NCBI GenBank assembly: GCA_028293725.1
Contig: JAQGOE010000157.1
Location: 1 to 43,770, forward strand
Direction of reading: 5' to 3'
DNA from: Gammaproteobacteria bacterium
GTDB taxonomy: Bacteria; Pseudomonadota; Gammaproteobacteria; Steroidobacterales; Steroidobacteraceae
DNA: 43,770 bases
The notes under the pieces were generated by a model. It was not told the DNA's origin. It was given only the letters and a program-made list of their open reading frames with translations, and did no database searches. Shown piece by piece: positions 1 to 8,254 of this stretch (its first letter is position 1; every line of letters starts with the position of its first letter). Made by a program: the position numbers and the translations under genes.

Positions 1-1256
1 GCGGCGTCGATACAGTCCGCCGTCGAGCCGAACCAGGCCTGGATCCCCATGATCGCCGGCAGATAGTGAGTTTGTTTGGCGGAATCCAGGGCCGCCACCT
101 TCGTGCCTGGCGGTATCGCCTGCGCGATGGAGGAACAGGTGTCCGTCAACACGGCGCCGCCCGCCGCACGAATGACCTTCGTATAACCCAACGCGTCCGC
201 CTCACCCTTGACCGCGCGCGAGGTGAAGATCCAGAGATTGCAGTTAGTGCTGATCCGTTTGCCCTCCAGGAGGCTCGCGATCTCCTGGAACTGCTCGAGG
301 GCCGCGTGCGGGCAGCCGAGCATCACGAAATCCACGTTGGCATCGCTCGCCTTGGAGTTGAGCTCATCGTAGGTACGCTGCTGCTCCGCTTTACCATAGG
401 GGATAACTGCCAGCGGGGGACGCGCACCGAGCGCCTTCTCCAGCGTCGCCGCTTCCGGCGTAATGCCTACGAGGTGATACATCTCGACGCCGCCCGAGGA
501 GGCCGCCGCCGCACCGAAATGTTTGTGGTGGATGAGTTCCGGGCGTGAGAAGCGGCCCGTCACCACCGGGATGCGCTCTTCCACGGCCGCGCCGATAAAA
601 TAGCCCAGCATCCCCCAGTCCATCAGGCTCGCCACATCGACCTCGACCTTGATGTGATGGGTGGCGAAGCGATTCTCGTCGCGGTGAAAGCCGAAGTCGG
701 GAATCTTCCCGGTCAGCATCGCCGCGCTGGTGCTCTCGCGGCCTTCGGTATTCGTGCGCGCACCCAATACCGAGTTGCAATAGACGACCGCGGAGGATTC
801 CATCCAGGCGCAGTGCTCGCCCCGCAGCGGAACATTGCCGGCCAGGTAGGGTGTGCAGGTCTTCAGAATCCGGATGCCGCGCGCGGCTGATGCCGCTTCG
901 CTCGTCTCACTCATCCTCAAGGCGTCGATGCTCTTGCCGAGAGTCTGCCAGCCTTCCGCATCGACTCCCCCCTGCAGCGCGCAGGAATTCACCATCATGC
1001 GGGGCACCTCGACAACCTCATCGCTGTCGAGATCGAATCGGGAGTAGATGACGTCGTAGGCGTCATCGGCGGTTACCTTGTAGTAGTCGAGTAGAACGGG
1101 GTTGTAATAGCCTGGAACGCCCGCCACGTTCGTCGTGTCCACAAATCTCTCAGCGCCGAGCGCCTCACCGTAACGGATCAGCAGATCCATGGCTTTCTGT
1201 TTCGCCTTGCCCTGGCTGCCGTCGAGCATGGCTCGTTCGGCGTCGGTGAACTGCAT
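1..1256 (-). CDS. Aconitase X (AcnX) family dehydratase, C-terminus beyond window
   Basis: The reading frame begins at the ATG at 1256 and is still open at base 1 (about 418 codons seen). The start follows GAGG by 5 nt and lies 7 nt after the stop of the FAD oxidoreductase, so the two are probably co-translated. The translation opens MQFTDAERAMLDGSQGKA and continues with KAMDLLIRYGEALGAERFVDTTNVAG-like residues typical of AcnX (DUF521). Cys-rich blocks follow: KTCTPYLAGN, GEHCAWMESSAVVYCNSVLG, MLGCPHA and LTDTCSS, of the kind that hold the Fe-S cluster. Known AcnX enzymes dehydrate cis-3-hydroxy-L-proline (bacteria) or mevalonate 5-phosphate (archaea). Which activity applies here cannot be read from sequence, and the neighbours do not look like a standard hydroxyproline cluster. 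Whether the small (swivelling) domain is fused or separate lies outside the window. Confidence 0.88.
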   Translation of the reverse strand, partial: MQFTDAERAMLDGSQGKAKQKAMDLLIRYGEALGAERFVDTTNVAGVPGYYNPVLLDYYKVTADDAYDVIYSRFDLDSDEVVEVPRMMVNSCALQGGVDAEGWQTLGKSIDALRMSETSEAASAARGIRILKTCTPYLAGNVPLRGEHCAWMESSAVVYCNSVLGARTNTEGRESTSAAMLTGKIPDFGFHRDENRFATHHIKVEVDVASLMDWGMLGYFIGAAVEERIPVVTGRFSRPELIHHKHFGAAAASSGGVEMYHLVGITPEAATLEKALGARPPLAVIPYGKAEQQRTYDELNSKASDANVDFVMLGCPHAALEQFQEIASLLEGKRISTNCNLWIFTSRAVKGEADALGYTKVIRAAGGAVLTDTCSSIAQAIPPGTKVAALDSAKQTHYLPAIMGIQAWFGSTADCIDA

Positions 1257-1263
1257 CGCCACC

Positions 1264-2559
1264 TCAGTCTCTCCGATCCAGGTTGTCGTGGAGACCCTGC
1301 TGGAACTTCGCAAGCTCGATGTCGTGCACCGAACCGGTACCGGCGAGGTCGAGCGCATGTGCGGCCGCCATCCCCATCGCCATGCAGGGGCCCATCACCC
1401 GGATCGCTGACAATGCGTGCGAATCGCCATCCACACACCGCCCAGCGACGACGATGTTGTCCGCATCTGACGGAACCATGCAGCTCAGGGGGATGTAGTA
1501 GAGGTGATCGTTAGGGAACTGCTCCCAGTGAACCAGTTCCTTCGTGTCGTGCAGCTCAACCCACCACGCACAGCGGGCGGCGGCATCTGCGGGACGCGCA
1601 CCCTTGCGAATGTCGTCGACCGTGAGTTGGCGGGAGCCCACGATCCAACGCGTCTGCCGCAAGCCGGGGTTACCGTAGACACGCACACGGGCGTTGTAAA
1701 AAATGTTCGGATATTCCGCGCGCAAGAAACTGATGATGGCATCCGCCTGTTTGCGGCCCTCGAACACCATCGTCGCCGTGGCGAGCGGATTCACCGGTGT
1801 CTCGAAGTGGTTGATGTTCGCCAGCATGAAGTTTTTGCCGGGAAAGTGCATGAGCCAGCCGTCGTGGCGCACCAACCCGTAGGGCGCACCATGCGTCGCC
1901 AGGCGCTTGCGAACTTCCTCCATGTTGAGTTGCTTGACGGCCTCGAGGTCGTACCCTTCGATGAGGAAGTTGAGAGACCCGTACACGGGTGCCTCAGGCT
2001 CACGCACCGGCAACCCCGCTTCGTAACAGAGAGTGGCATCGCCAGAGGAGTCGACGAAACCTTTGGCCTTTACCCGGAGTGCTCCAAACCGCGTGGCGAG
2101 GTCGATGTGCCGCACGCGCCGGTTTTCGAATGCGACATCGGTAAGCACGGCTCCCACGATCGCCTGTACACCCGCTTCCTGAATCTTGCGCTCCATCCAG
2201 CGTCCGAGGCGGACTTCGTCGTATTGGAAGGTGACGGTCGAGCGGTGCATGCGCAGCAGCGAGCCTTCGGCGGTCATGTCCTTGATGAGGTCGTCGGCGA
2301 TGCCGTGTGTGATCTGATAAGCCTCGGGCCCGTGGGTGTACAGCCCGATGAGTGTTCCGATGATCGAGCCGATCGCCTGCCCGCCGAGTGCCGGCGCGCC
2401 GTCGACGATAACGACCTTACGCCCGAGCTTCGCCGCCTCGAGCGCCGCGGAAACTCCGGAGATGCCCGCGCCGAGCACGCAGATGTCAGCCTCTATCGTG
2501 GTGAGGGTAGGTTGGCCGACGCGACGGATCGTCCGTGTCGGAATCAATTCAGATGCCAT
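1264..2559 (-). CDS. FAD-dependent oxidoreductase (FAD_oxidored family)
   Basis: A 431-residue protein. The N-terminus carries a Rossmann dinucleotide-binding motif, ICVLGAGISGVSAALEAAKL, then VVIVDGAPALGGQA, which is the ADP-binding fold of the FAD_oxidored/FixC-like group. A later VDSSGDATLCYEAGLP and a C-terminal CVDGDSHALSAIRVMGPCMAMG segment are also typical of this family. It is predicted to be a soluble flavoprotein that oxidises a small hydroxylated or carboxylated substrate; the substrate is unknown. Its ATG is preceded by GAGG at 8 nt. It lies 30 bp downstream of the IlvD/Edd-type gene and 7 bp upstream of the AcnX gene, all on one strand, so it is almost certainly part of the same catabolic operon. 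Confidence 0.9.
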   Translation of the reverse strand: MASELIPTRTIRRVGQPTLTTIEADICVLGAGISGVSAALEAAKLGRKVVIVDGAPALGGQAIGSIIGTLIGLYTHGPEAYQITHGIADDLIKDMTAEGSLLRMHRSTVTFQYDEVRLGRWMERKIQEAGVQAIVGAVLTDVAFENRRVRHIDLATRFGALRVKAKGFVDSSGDATLCYEAGLPVREPEAPVYGSLNFLIEGYDLEAVKQLNMEEVRKRLATHGAPYGLVRHDGWLMHFPGKNFMLANINHFETPVNPLATATMVFEGRKQADAIISFLRAEYPNIFYNARVRVYGNPGLRQTRWIVGSRQLTVDDIRKGARPADAAARCAWWVELHDTKELVHWEQFPNDHLYYIPLSCMVPSDADNIVVAGRCVDGDSHALSAIRVMGPCMAMGMAAAHALDLAGTGSVHDIELAKFQQGLHDNLDRRD

Positions 2560-2589
2560 TCGTTCGCCTCGCTACTTCTTGATCGGCCG

Positions 2590-4272
2590 CTATTTCTTGA
2601 TCAGGACGGCCCCGGTCGACATGGGCTGCACACTGCGCTGGTAGATGGAGAGGTAACCCCTGGACTCCGGCAGGACCGCGGGGCCGCGGCGCCGGCGCCT
2701 CTCGAGGAGCTCTTCGGCCGGCACCTCCAGGTCGAGAACATGCCGGTCGACGTCGATGTTAATCCGATCGCCGCTTTCAACCAGGGACAGTGGGCCCCCG
2801 ACCGCCGCCTCGGGCGAAACCTCGGCCACCGTGAGCCCTTTATTACACAAGCCGGACAATTGCCCGTCGCTGACGAAGGCCACCTCGTTCTGCAGGCCCG
2901 CGGCATCGAGTGCGAATACTACCGCGGACGCGGGTCCCGCCATGCCGGGTCCACCTTTCGGGCCCATCCCGCGGACAACGAGAACGTGACCGCTCTTGAC
3001 CTCGCCCCGCGAGATGGCGGCCATGGCCTCCGGGCCGTTGTCGAACACTATGGCGGGTCCGTTGAAGCGCGACTGCCTGCCGGGGCCGCGCAGCCCGAGT
3101 TTCACGATGGCACTCTCAGGCGCCAGTGAGCCCTTTAGAACGGTGATGGGCTGCTTGTCCGAATACGCGCGGTCCAGCGGCCTGATGACCTCGGGGTTAT
3201 GGACCACCGCGTCGGCGATGTTCACGCCAAGGCTACGCCCGGTGACCGTGAGTGCGCTCTGATCCAGGAGCGGCGCGAGCTGTTTCAACAATGCACGCGC
3301 GCCGCCGGCCGCCTCGAACGCTTCAATCGTATCGTCACCGTTCGGGCGCACGGCGCTCAATACTGGAACCTTCGCGCCGAGCTCGTTGAAGAGGGCGAAG
3401 ATGTCGACGTCGACGCCAGCTTCCACCGCGGTGGCCTGCAAATGCTTGATGCAGTTTATGGAGCCACTCACGCTCAACACCGCCGCGACGGCATTATGAA
3501 ATGCTCCGCGAGTCAGAATATCGCGCGGCTTCAAATCCTCGAGCACCATCTCGACAATGCGCCGCCCTGAGCGGCGCGCATTCTCGATCATGATCGGACT
3601 GTTGGCGAGAACGGGGGCGCTTCCGGGTAGCGACATGCCGAGCGCCTCGCAGACGACGTGCATAGAGTTGGCAGTGGCCATCCCCGAGCACACTCCGGGG
3701 CCGCGAATGGCGTTGTTGCTCATCTCCCTCAGCGTGTCTTTCGAGAGGCGGCCATATGAGGCCTGCACCGAACCGAGAAAGACGTCCTCGATGTCCACGT
3801 GTTTGCCGTTGTACTGGCCACTCGGCTGGTAGCCGCCGATCACTATGATGGTGGGGATGTTGAAACGTCCCGCGGCCATCAGGTGTGCCGGCGGTGTCTT
3901 GTCGCAGGAGGAGAGGCAGATCATGCCGTCCAGCTGCGCACCTTCGACCGCGATTTCCATGTCATTCACGATGAGATCGCGCGAGGCGAGGATGTAGCCC
4001 CCGGAGGAGCCCGCCCCGATGATGAAGTCACTCGGCGCGGCCGTTCGGATCTCGAACGGCAACCCGCCGGCGGCGCGCACTTCTTCCTTGACGATCTTGG
4101 CAATGCCGTCGAGGTGGCTGAAGCAGATGGCCAGCTCGGACGAGCTGTTTACCACTGCGATCTTCGGTTTCAACAGGTCTTCGTCGGAGAGCCCGAGCGC
4201 TTTCCATTGCGCGCGCCGGGTGCTTTCCCGCGGCGAGCCGGGCTCGAAGTTGCTGCGCAAAGGCTTCTTCAT
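2590..4272 (-). CDS. IlvD/Edd family dehydratase (dihydroxyacid or sugar-acid dehydratase)
   Basis: A 560-residue member of the IlvD/Edd superfamily of Fe-S dehydratases. The three cysteines expected for the cluster are visible at about 50 (ELAICFSHLDG), 123 (SSCDKTPPAH) and 195 (GPGVCSGMATANSM). The C-terminal GPKGGPGM and SDGQLSG motifs surround the substrate and Mg site. Family members remove water from 2,3-dihydroxy acids or aldonic acids to give 2-keto acids. No valine or isoleucine biosynthesis genes are adjacent; instead there is an FAD oxidoreductase, an AcnX dehydratase, a TonB receptor and an MFS transporter. Catabolism of a hydroxy- or sugar acid is therefore more likely than IlvD itself. 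The ATG start has GGAGA 8 nt upstream. It is the first structural gene after the lysR gene in the same direction. Confidence 0.9.
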   Translation of the reverse strand: MKKPLRSNFEPGSPRESTRRAQWKALGLSDEDLLKPKIAVVNSSSELAICFSHLDGIAKIVKEEVRAAGGLPFEIRTAAPSDFIIGAGSSGGYILASRDLIVNDMEIAVEGAQLDGMICLSSCDKTPPAHLMAAGRFNIPTIIVIGGYQPSGQYNGKHVDIEDVFLGSVQASYGRLSKDTLREMSNNAIRGPGVCSGMATANSMHVVCEALGMSLPGSAPVLANSPIMIENARRSGRRIVEMVLEDLKPRDILTRGAFHNAVAAVLSVSGSINCIKHLQATAVEAGVDVDIFALFNELGAKVPVLSAVRPNGDDTIEAFEAAGGARALLKQLAPLLDQSALTVTGRSLGVNIADAVVHNPEVIRPLDRAYSDKQPITVLKGSLAPESAIVKLGLRGPGRQSRFNGPAIVFDNGPEAMAAISRGEVKSGHVLVVRGMGPKGGPGMAGPASAVVFALDAAGLQNEVAFVSDGQLSGLCNKGLTVAEVSPEAAVGGPLSLVESGDRINIDVDRHVLDLEVPAEELLERRRRRGPAVLPESRGYLSIYQRSVQPMSTGAVLIKK

Positions 4273-4290
4273 CGTCGTTCTCCGTGCGAG

Positions 4291-4345
4291 CCTACTCGGC
4301 CCGCCCCCTACACGGCCCGGCCTACGCGGCCGGGCCTAGGCGGCC
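4291..4345. repeat. Four spaced copies of CCTANNCGGCC upstream of the IlvD/Edd gene
   Basis: The 11-mer CCTANNCGGCC occurs at 4291, 4307, 4321 and 4335, with start-to-start distances of 16, 14 and 14 bp. Within the block, GCCCGGCC (4315-4322) and GGCCGGGC (4328-4335) form a perfect 8-bp inverted repeat with a 5-nt loop. It lies between the lysR stop and the dehydratase start, so it is in the operon leader. It could be an RNA structure, a multi-site protein target or a simple GC-rich microduplication. Confidence 0.75.
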
Positions 4346-4454
4346 CCGGCCGCCTCCATTGGCGCGTAATGGTAGTCGCACCACCACGGGGCGAGAACAG
4401 GCTCCCGGGAGCGACCAGTCTTCTTGTTTTGAGAAAGGTGCTTAAGGGGCCTGA

Positions 4455-5378
4455 CTAAATCTGCCAGGGCGGCGCCGATTGGGTCCGCGCCTTCAGGAAC
4501 GCCACCAACTCCCGCACCGCGGGTCGATCCATCTTGATTCGCGGCACCAGCGCTTTCAGCCAATAGGTCGCGAGTGGAAACGCATCGAGTACCGGCACGA
4601 GCCGGCCGACTTTCAAATCCTCGTCAACCAGGTAACGCGGCAGAATCGCGACTCCGAGTCCGCGCCGCACACCTTCCAATATCACGCGACCGTCATTCGC
4701 ATGAAAGCGCGACCGTACCTCAACACTCACCGCACCCCGCGGGGTCTCGAAGGGCCACGTCGTCCCGAACAGCACCGTAGTCAGGCAGTCATGATCGATG
4801 AGATCGCCCGGATGCCGGGGCTCGGGCTTCGTGCGCAAATAAGCCGGAGCGCAGCACAGTGCCTGCGGGTAGGTGCACAGGGGAATATCGACCACGTTAG
4901 GGTATGAGGCCGCGCGCGCCCCCACCACCAGGTCGAAGTTTTCCTCCAGCGGATTGACCGACCGGTCCATCAACACGACTTCCAGCGTCACGCGCGGGTT
5001 GTTGACCTGAAATTCACCGAACAGGGCGCCGAGGTAGAGCGAAGTGATGGTCGTCGGGCCCTTGATGCGTACATGCCCATCGATTTCCCCCTCGGAACAG
5101 GCGGACGTGTCGATGAGAAGCTCATCCAGTTCGGCCACCACACGCAGGAAGCGCGGGAGCAGGCGCTCGCCGGCTGGAGTAAGCGTCAATCCGCGTGTCG
5201 AGCGGACGATGAGTCGAGTGTGAACACGCTCTTCCAGCCGAGTAATCCGCTTCGTAACGACCGAAGGCGCTACATCGAGCTCACGAGCGGCCGCGGAGAA
5301 ACTCCCGAGTCGGGCCACCACCAGGAACGCGTTGATGTTCAGGATGGTGTTGATGGCTTGCCTCCGGCTCGCTGACAC
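4455..5378 (-). CDS. LysR-family transcriptional regulator
   Basis: A 307-residue LTTR. The N-terminal winged HTH is clear: FLVVARLGSFSAAARELDV, then SVVTKRITRLEERVHTRL and TLTPAGERLL. A LysR substrate-binding domain follows at about residues 95-295. The start is taken as GTG at 5378, giving a usual-length N-terminus; the RBS is weak. It is transcribed in the same direction as, and just upstream of, the dehydratase-oxidoreductase-AcnX genes. It is divergent from the TonB receptor, with a 237-bp intergenic region holding a dyad. It is the natural candidate regulator of both arms, with the inducer probably the imported compound or a breakdown product. Confidence 0.92.
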   Translation of the reverse strand: MSASRRQAINTILNINAFLVVARLGSFSAAARELDVAPSVVTKRITRLEERVHTRLIVRSTRGLTLTPAGERLLPRFLRVVAELDELLIDTSACSEGEIDGHVRIKGPTTITSLYLGALFGEFQVNNPRVTLEVVLMDRSVNPLEENFDLVVGARAASYPNVVDIPLCTYPQALCCAPAYLRTKPEPRHPGDLIDHDCLTTVLFGTTWPFETPRGAVSVEVRSRFHANDGRVILEGVRRGLGVAILPRYLVDEDLKVGRLVPVLDAFPLATYWLKALVPRIKMDRPAVRELVAFLKARTQSAPPWQI

Positions 5379-5463
5379 GGTTGCTTCGCTAACCGAGAAA
5401 GCTGATCGCGCATTTTGGTACGTTCTGTTAAGGCGCGCAGGGTGCTAACGTTTTTCGCAACCG

Positions 5464-5481
5464 GTGTTGGGCAGACAACAC
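5464..5481. promoter_or_regulatory. Candidate LysR operator (inverted repeat)
   Basis: GTGTTG, six bases, then CAACAC: a perfect 6-bp-arm dyad in the interval between the divergent lysR and TonB-receptor genes. LTTR sites are typically interrupted dyads in such divergent intervals. No binding evidence; assignment rests on position and symmetry. Confidence 0.4.
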
Positions 5482-5615
5482 ATAAGCTCTCACCGGCGCG
5501 CGAGATCAGGGGAATCGAACCACGGTTCATCAGGGGGGTGGGACGATGATATCTCAGTACCATTGTCCTAGTCGTCTGGCGGGCCGCTTTTCTGCTATGA
5601 GGGGGAATATCGGCC

Positions 5616-8099
5616 ATGACTCTATCTTTGTGTGCGATGCGCGCACCGGTGTCGCTGTCTTGTAGTCTTTTAGCATCAATCGGTCGTCCGCTGGCACTTC
5701 CGGTGCTCGCCGTCTGCCTGGGTTTCGGGGCAGGGCCGGCCATGGCCCAGACCACCGGGCCGCAGCAATCCGCCGCGGCAGCAACTGCGCCAGCAGAGGG
5801 ACAACTCGCGGAGGTGACGGTCACCGCGCGCTTCAGGGCCGAGAAGCTGCAGGAGACGCCGCTCGCTATCACCGCCGTAACCGGTGACACCCTGGCCGCG
5901 CGTGGCGAGACAGACGTGACCAACCTTGCCGCGTTCGTGCCGAATGCGGTCATCAACCCCTTGGGGGCGGGTTGGGGCGCGACTATTGCTGCCAGTATCC
6001 GTGGTGTCGGGCTTTCCGATAACTCGCTGTCATTCGAGCCCGGCGTGCCCATTTACATCGACGGTGTCTACCTGGGGCGGCCGCAGGGTGCGATTCTGGA
6101 TCTCCTCGATCTCGATCGAGTCGAAGTCCTGCGCGGCCCGCAGGGCACGTTATTCGGCAAGAACGCCGTCGGTGGCACGGTAAGCCTCATCTCGAAAGCG
6201 CCCACTGGCGACGGCCGCGGATACATCGACGTCGGCCTCGGAGACTTCAACCGGCGAGACTTCCGCGGCGCATACGACATCTCTGTAGTGCCCGACAAGT
6301 TATTCGCGCGCGTATCCTTCTCTGCCAAGCGCCACGACGGTTACATGGACGTGCTCGACTACGAGTGTGTCAACGGCGCTGGCAGCCTGGGTTCAGGCGG
6401 CACCGGAATTCCGGGCCAGCTGCCGATCAAGCTCGGCAGTTCTGTAGGCGGAACCGACACGCGCGGTTGCGTGGCAGATCATCAGGGCAATGAGAACGTA
6501 CAGTCCGCCCGCATCGCGTTACGTTTCCTGGCGACAGACAGCCTGGAGGCCAACCTCACCGGCGATTACACCACTCAGAACCAGGAAGGCCCGCCCGATC
6601 AATACGACAGCATCACGACGCCACCGGGTTCCCTGGCAGGGACGTGGAATACGCTGGTCGGTGTGCCGGTGTTTGGCATTCCGTGGGATTCGCGATTCCT
6701 GCCTCCCCGGAAGTACACCAACTATGACGCCTACACCGACCCCTTGACCGGCCATGTGTTTCCCAACGTGAACGACATGACGGAGTGGGGACTGTCGAAT
6801 GTCGACAACTGGACCATCGTGCCGTCGGTCACCCTGAAAGCCGTCACCGCCTATCGACGTTTCAGCAACTCGTTCGGGCGTAATTCCTCGGGCTCGCCGA
6901 TCCCGATCAACTACACCTGGGATACCAGTGATCACGATCAGTTCAGCGAGGAGATCACTGTCAGCGGCAACGCGTTCGAGCACCTCGACTGGACGGCGGG
7001 CGTGTTCTACTACCACGCCAAAGACTCCAACCAGGGGTTCTCGTCGCTGTTCCCGCTCTTTATTCCGTCTTTGAGCTTCAATGACTTCGACGTGCAGACC
7101 ACCAAGGACTATGCGGGCTTTCTGCACGGCGTTTATCACTTTACCGACAAGGCCAGCATGGAAGTGGGCGTGCGCTACACGTCCGACTCCAAGAGCGCTG
7201 ACATCTTTCGCCAGGAGTACGCCGGTCCCATCACCATTCCGCACACTACCGTGCCCGTCTACGCAGTCCGAACGTCGCCCAAGGTCGGTTTCAACTACCA
7301 GTTCCTGCCGGATGTCATGGGCTACATCGAATACTCCACTGGATTCCGGGGCGGCGGCTTCGGGCCGCGTCCGAGCGATTCGTTACAGGTGGCCTCTTTC
7401 AAGCCGGAGGACCTGAAGACCACCGAGCTCGGCATCAAGAGCGAGTGGTTCGAGCACCGCTTGCGGTGGAACTCGGCGATTTTTTACAGCAAGTATTCGA
7501 ACCTCCAGCAGGGCTTCAACACCACCGATGCATCCGGAGCACCGTGGTTCAGCACGGTCAACGTCGGCGCCTCGCGCATCTATGGCTTCGAGGCGGAACT
7601 GCTCGCCGAGCCCGTTACCGGGTTGCAGTTCCAGGGCTCGTTCGGCTACCTCAACTACAAGGTGACCGATGCGGGCGGCGTGATCGATCCAGCCAGTGGG
7701 CAGTCCAAGTTCGGTGTTTGTATCACCCATTCGGATGGCAGTGCGTGTGTACCGCCACGCACTCCGAAATACACGGCTGGCTTGAGTGCGCAATACACAG
7801 CGAATGTCACGAAAGAAGGCTCGACGCTCACGGGGCGTCTGGATACGACCTACCAGTCGGCGGTTTATTTCACAGACCTCACCTATACCGCCGTACCGGG
7901 GCAGCAAGGCTATGCGTTGGTGAACGGCCGTCTTACCTGGCAGTCGCCTAACAAAGTGTGGTCCGTGTCGGGGTGGGGCACCAACCTGACGAACAAGTTC
8001 TTCTACCAGGGCAAGCTCACCCTGCAGGTTTTGGGCTTCGAGGAAGGCAATCCGGGACCCCCTCGCATGTGGGGCATCAATCTGCGGCGAAATTTCTAA
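5616..8099 (+). CDS. TonB-dependent outer-membrane receptor
   Basis: An 827-residue receptor that imports a ligand across the outer membrane using TonB energy. An N-terminal signal sequence ends near AMAQ (about residue 45). It is followed by a TonB-box-like segment, LAEVTVTAR, then the plug domain (ETPLAITAVTGD and RVEVLRGPQGTLFGKNAVGG). The rest is a long beta barrel with TonB-receptor strands (SPKVGFNYQFLPDVMGYIEY, STGFRGGGFGPR). It ends in NLRRNF, an aromatic C-terminal residue typical of outer-membrane beta barrels. The start codon follows a GAGGGGG tract. It diverges from the LysR gene and ends at a strong terminator. In this family sequence alone does not give the ligand; the neighbouring dehydratases and MFS carrier suggest an organic acid or small aromatic/sugar derivative. 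Confidence 0.95.
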   Translation: MTLSLCAMRAPVSLSCSLLASIGRPLALPVLAVCLGFGAGPAMAQTTGPQQSAAAATAPAEGQLAEVTVTARFRAEKLQETPLAITAVTGDTLAARGETDVTNLAAFVPNAVINPLGAGWGATIAASIRGVGLSDNSLSFEPGVPIYIDGVYLGRPQGAILDLLDLDRVEVLRGPQGTLFGKNAVGGTVSLISKAPTGDGRGYIDVGLGDFNRRDFRGAYDISVVPDKLFARVSFSAKRHDGYMDVLDYECVNGAGSLGSGGTGIPGQLPIKLGSSVGGTDTRGCVADHQGNENVQSARIALRFLATDSLEANLTGDYTTQNQEGPPDQYDSITTPPGSLAGTWNTLVGVPVFGIPWDSRFLPPRKYTNYDAYTDPLTGHVFPNVNDMTEWGLSNVDNWTIVPSVTLKAVTAYRRFSNSFGRNSSGSPIPINYTWDTSDHDQFSEEITVSGNAFEHLDWTAGVFYYHAKDSNQGFSSLFPLFIPSLSFNDFDVQTTKDYAGFLHGVYHFTDKASMEVGVRYTSDSKSADIFRQEYAGPITIPHTTVPVYAVRTSPKVGFNYQFLPDVMGYIEYSTGFRGGGFGPRPSDSLQVASFKPEDLKTTELGIKSEWFEHRLRWNSAIFYSKYSNLQQGFNTTDASGAPWFSTVNVGASRIYGFEAELLAEPVTGLQFQGSFGYLNYKVTDAGGVIDPASGQSKFGVCITHSDGSACVPPRTPKYTAGLSAQYTANVTKEGSTLTGRLDTTYQSAVYFTDLTYTAVPGQQGYALVNGRLTWQSPNKVWSVSGWGTNLTNKFFYQGKLTLQVLGFEEGNPGPPRMWGINLRRNF

Positions 8100-8127
8100 C
8101 GGCGCGGAACGGACCACGTGCGTTTCA

Positions 8128-8166
8128 AAGGGCATGCCCGCCTAGCGGGCATGCCCTTCTTTTATT
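8128..8166 (+). terminator. Rho-independent terminator after the TonB receptor
   Basis: A perfect 14-bp inverted repeat, AAGGGCATGCCCGC / GCGGGCATGCCCTT, with a 3-nt loop (CTA at 8142-8144). It is followed at once by CTTTTATTT. It lies 28 bp past the receptor stop codon and separates it from the MFS gene. Confidence 0.93.
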
Positions 8167-8254
8167 TCCCGGGCTCCGGTAGGGTGCGTAGTGTGCTGTG
8201 CTGCGGCCCGGGTTCTGATGCCGGGCTTGAGCGCGGCATTGGACGAGGGGGCGT

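Noticed and set aside
1..1256. No gene at the left edge (only short scattered frames on both strands)
   Set aside because: Reading the minus strand from 1256 gives a continuous AcnX protein that simply lacks its stop within the window.
1504..3129. Long open plus-strand frame (541 codons) over the FAD oxidoreductase and IlvD/Edd genes
   Set aside because: No family resemblance, runs antisense to two clearly recognised genes, and long antisense frames are common in GC-rich DNA.
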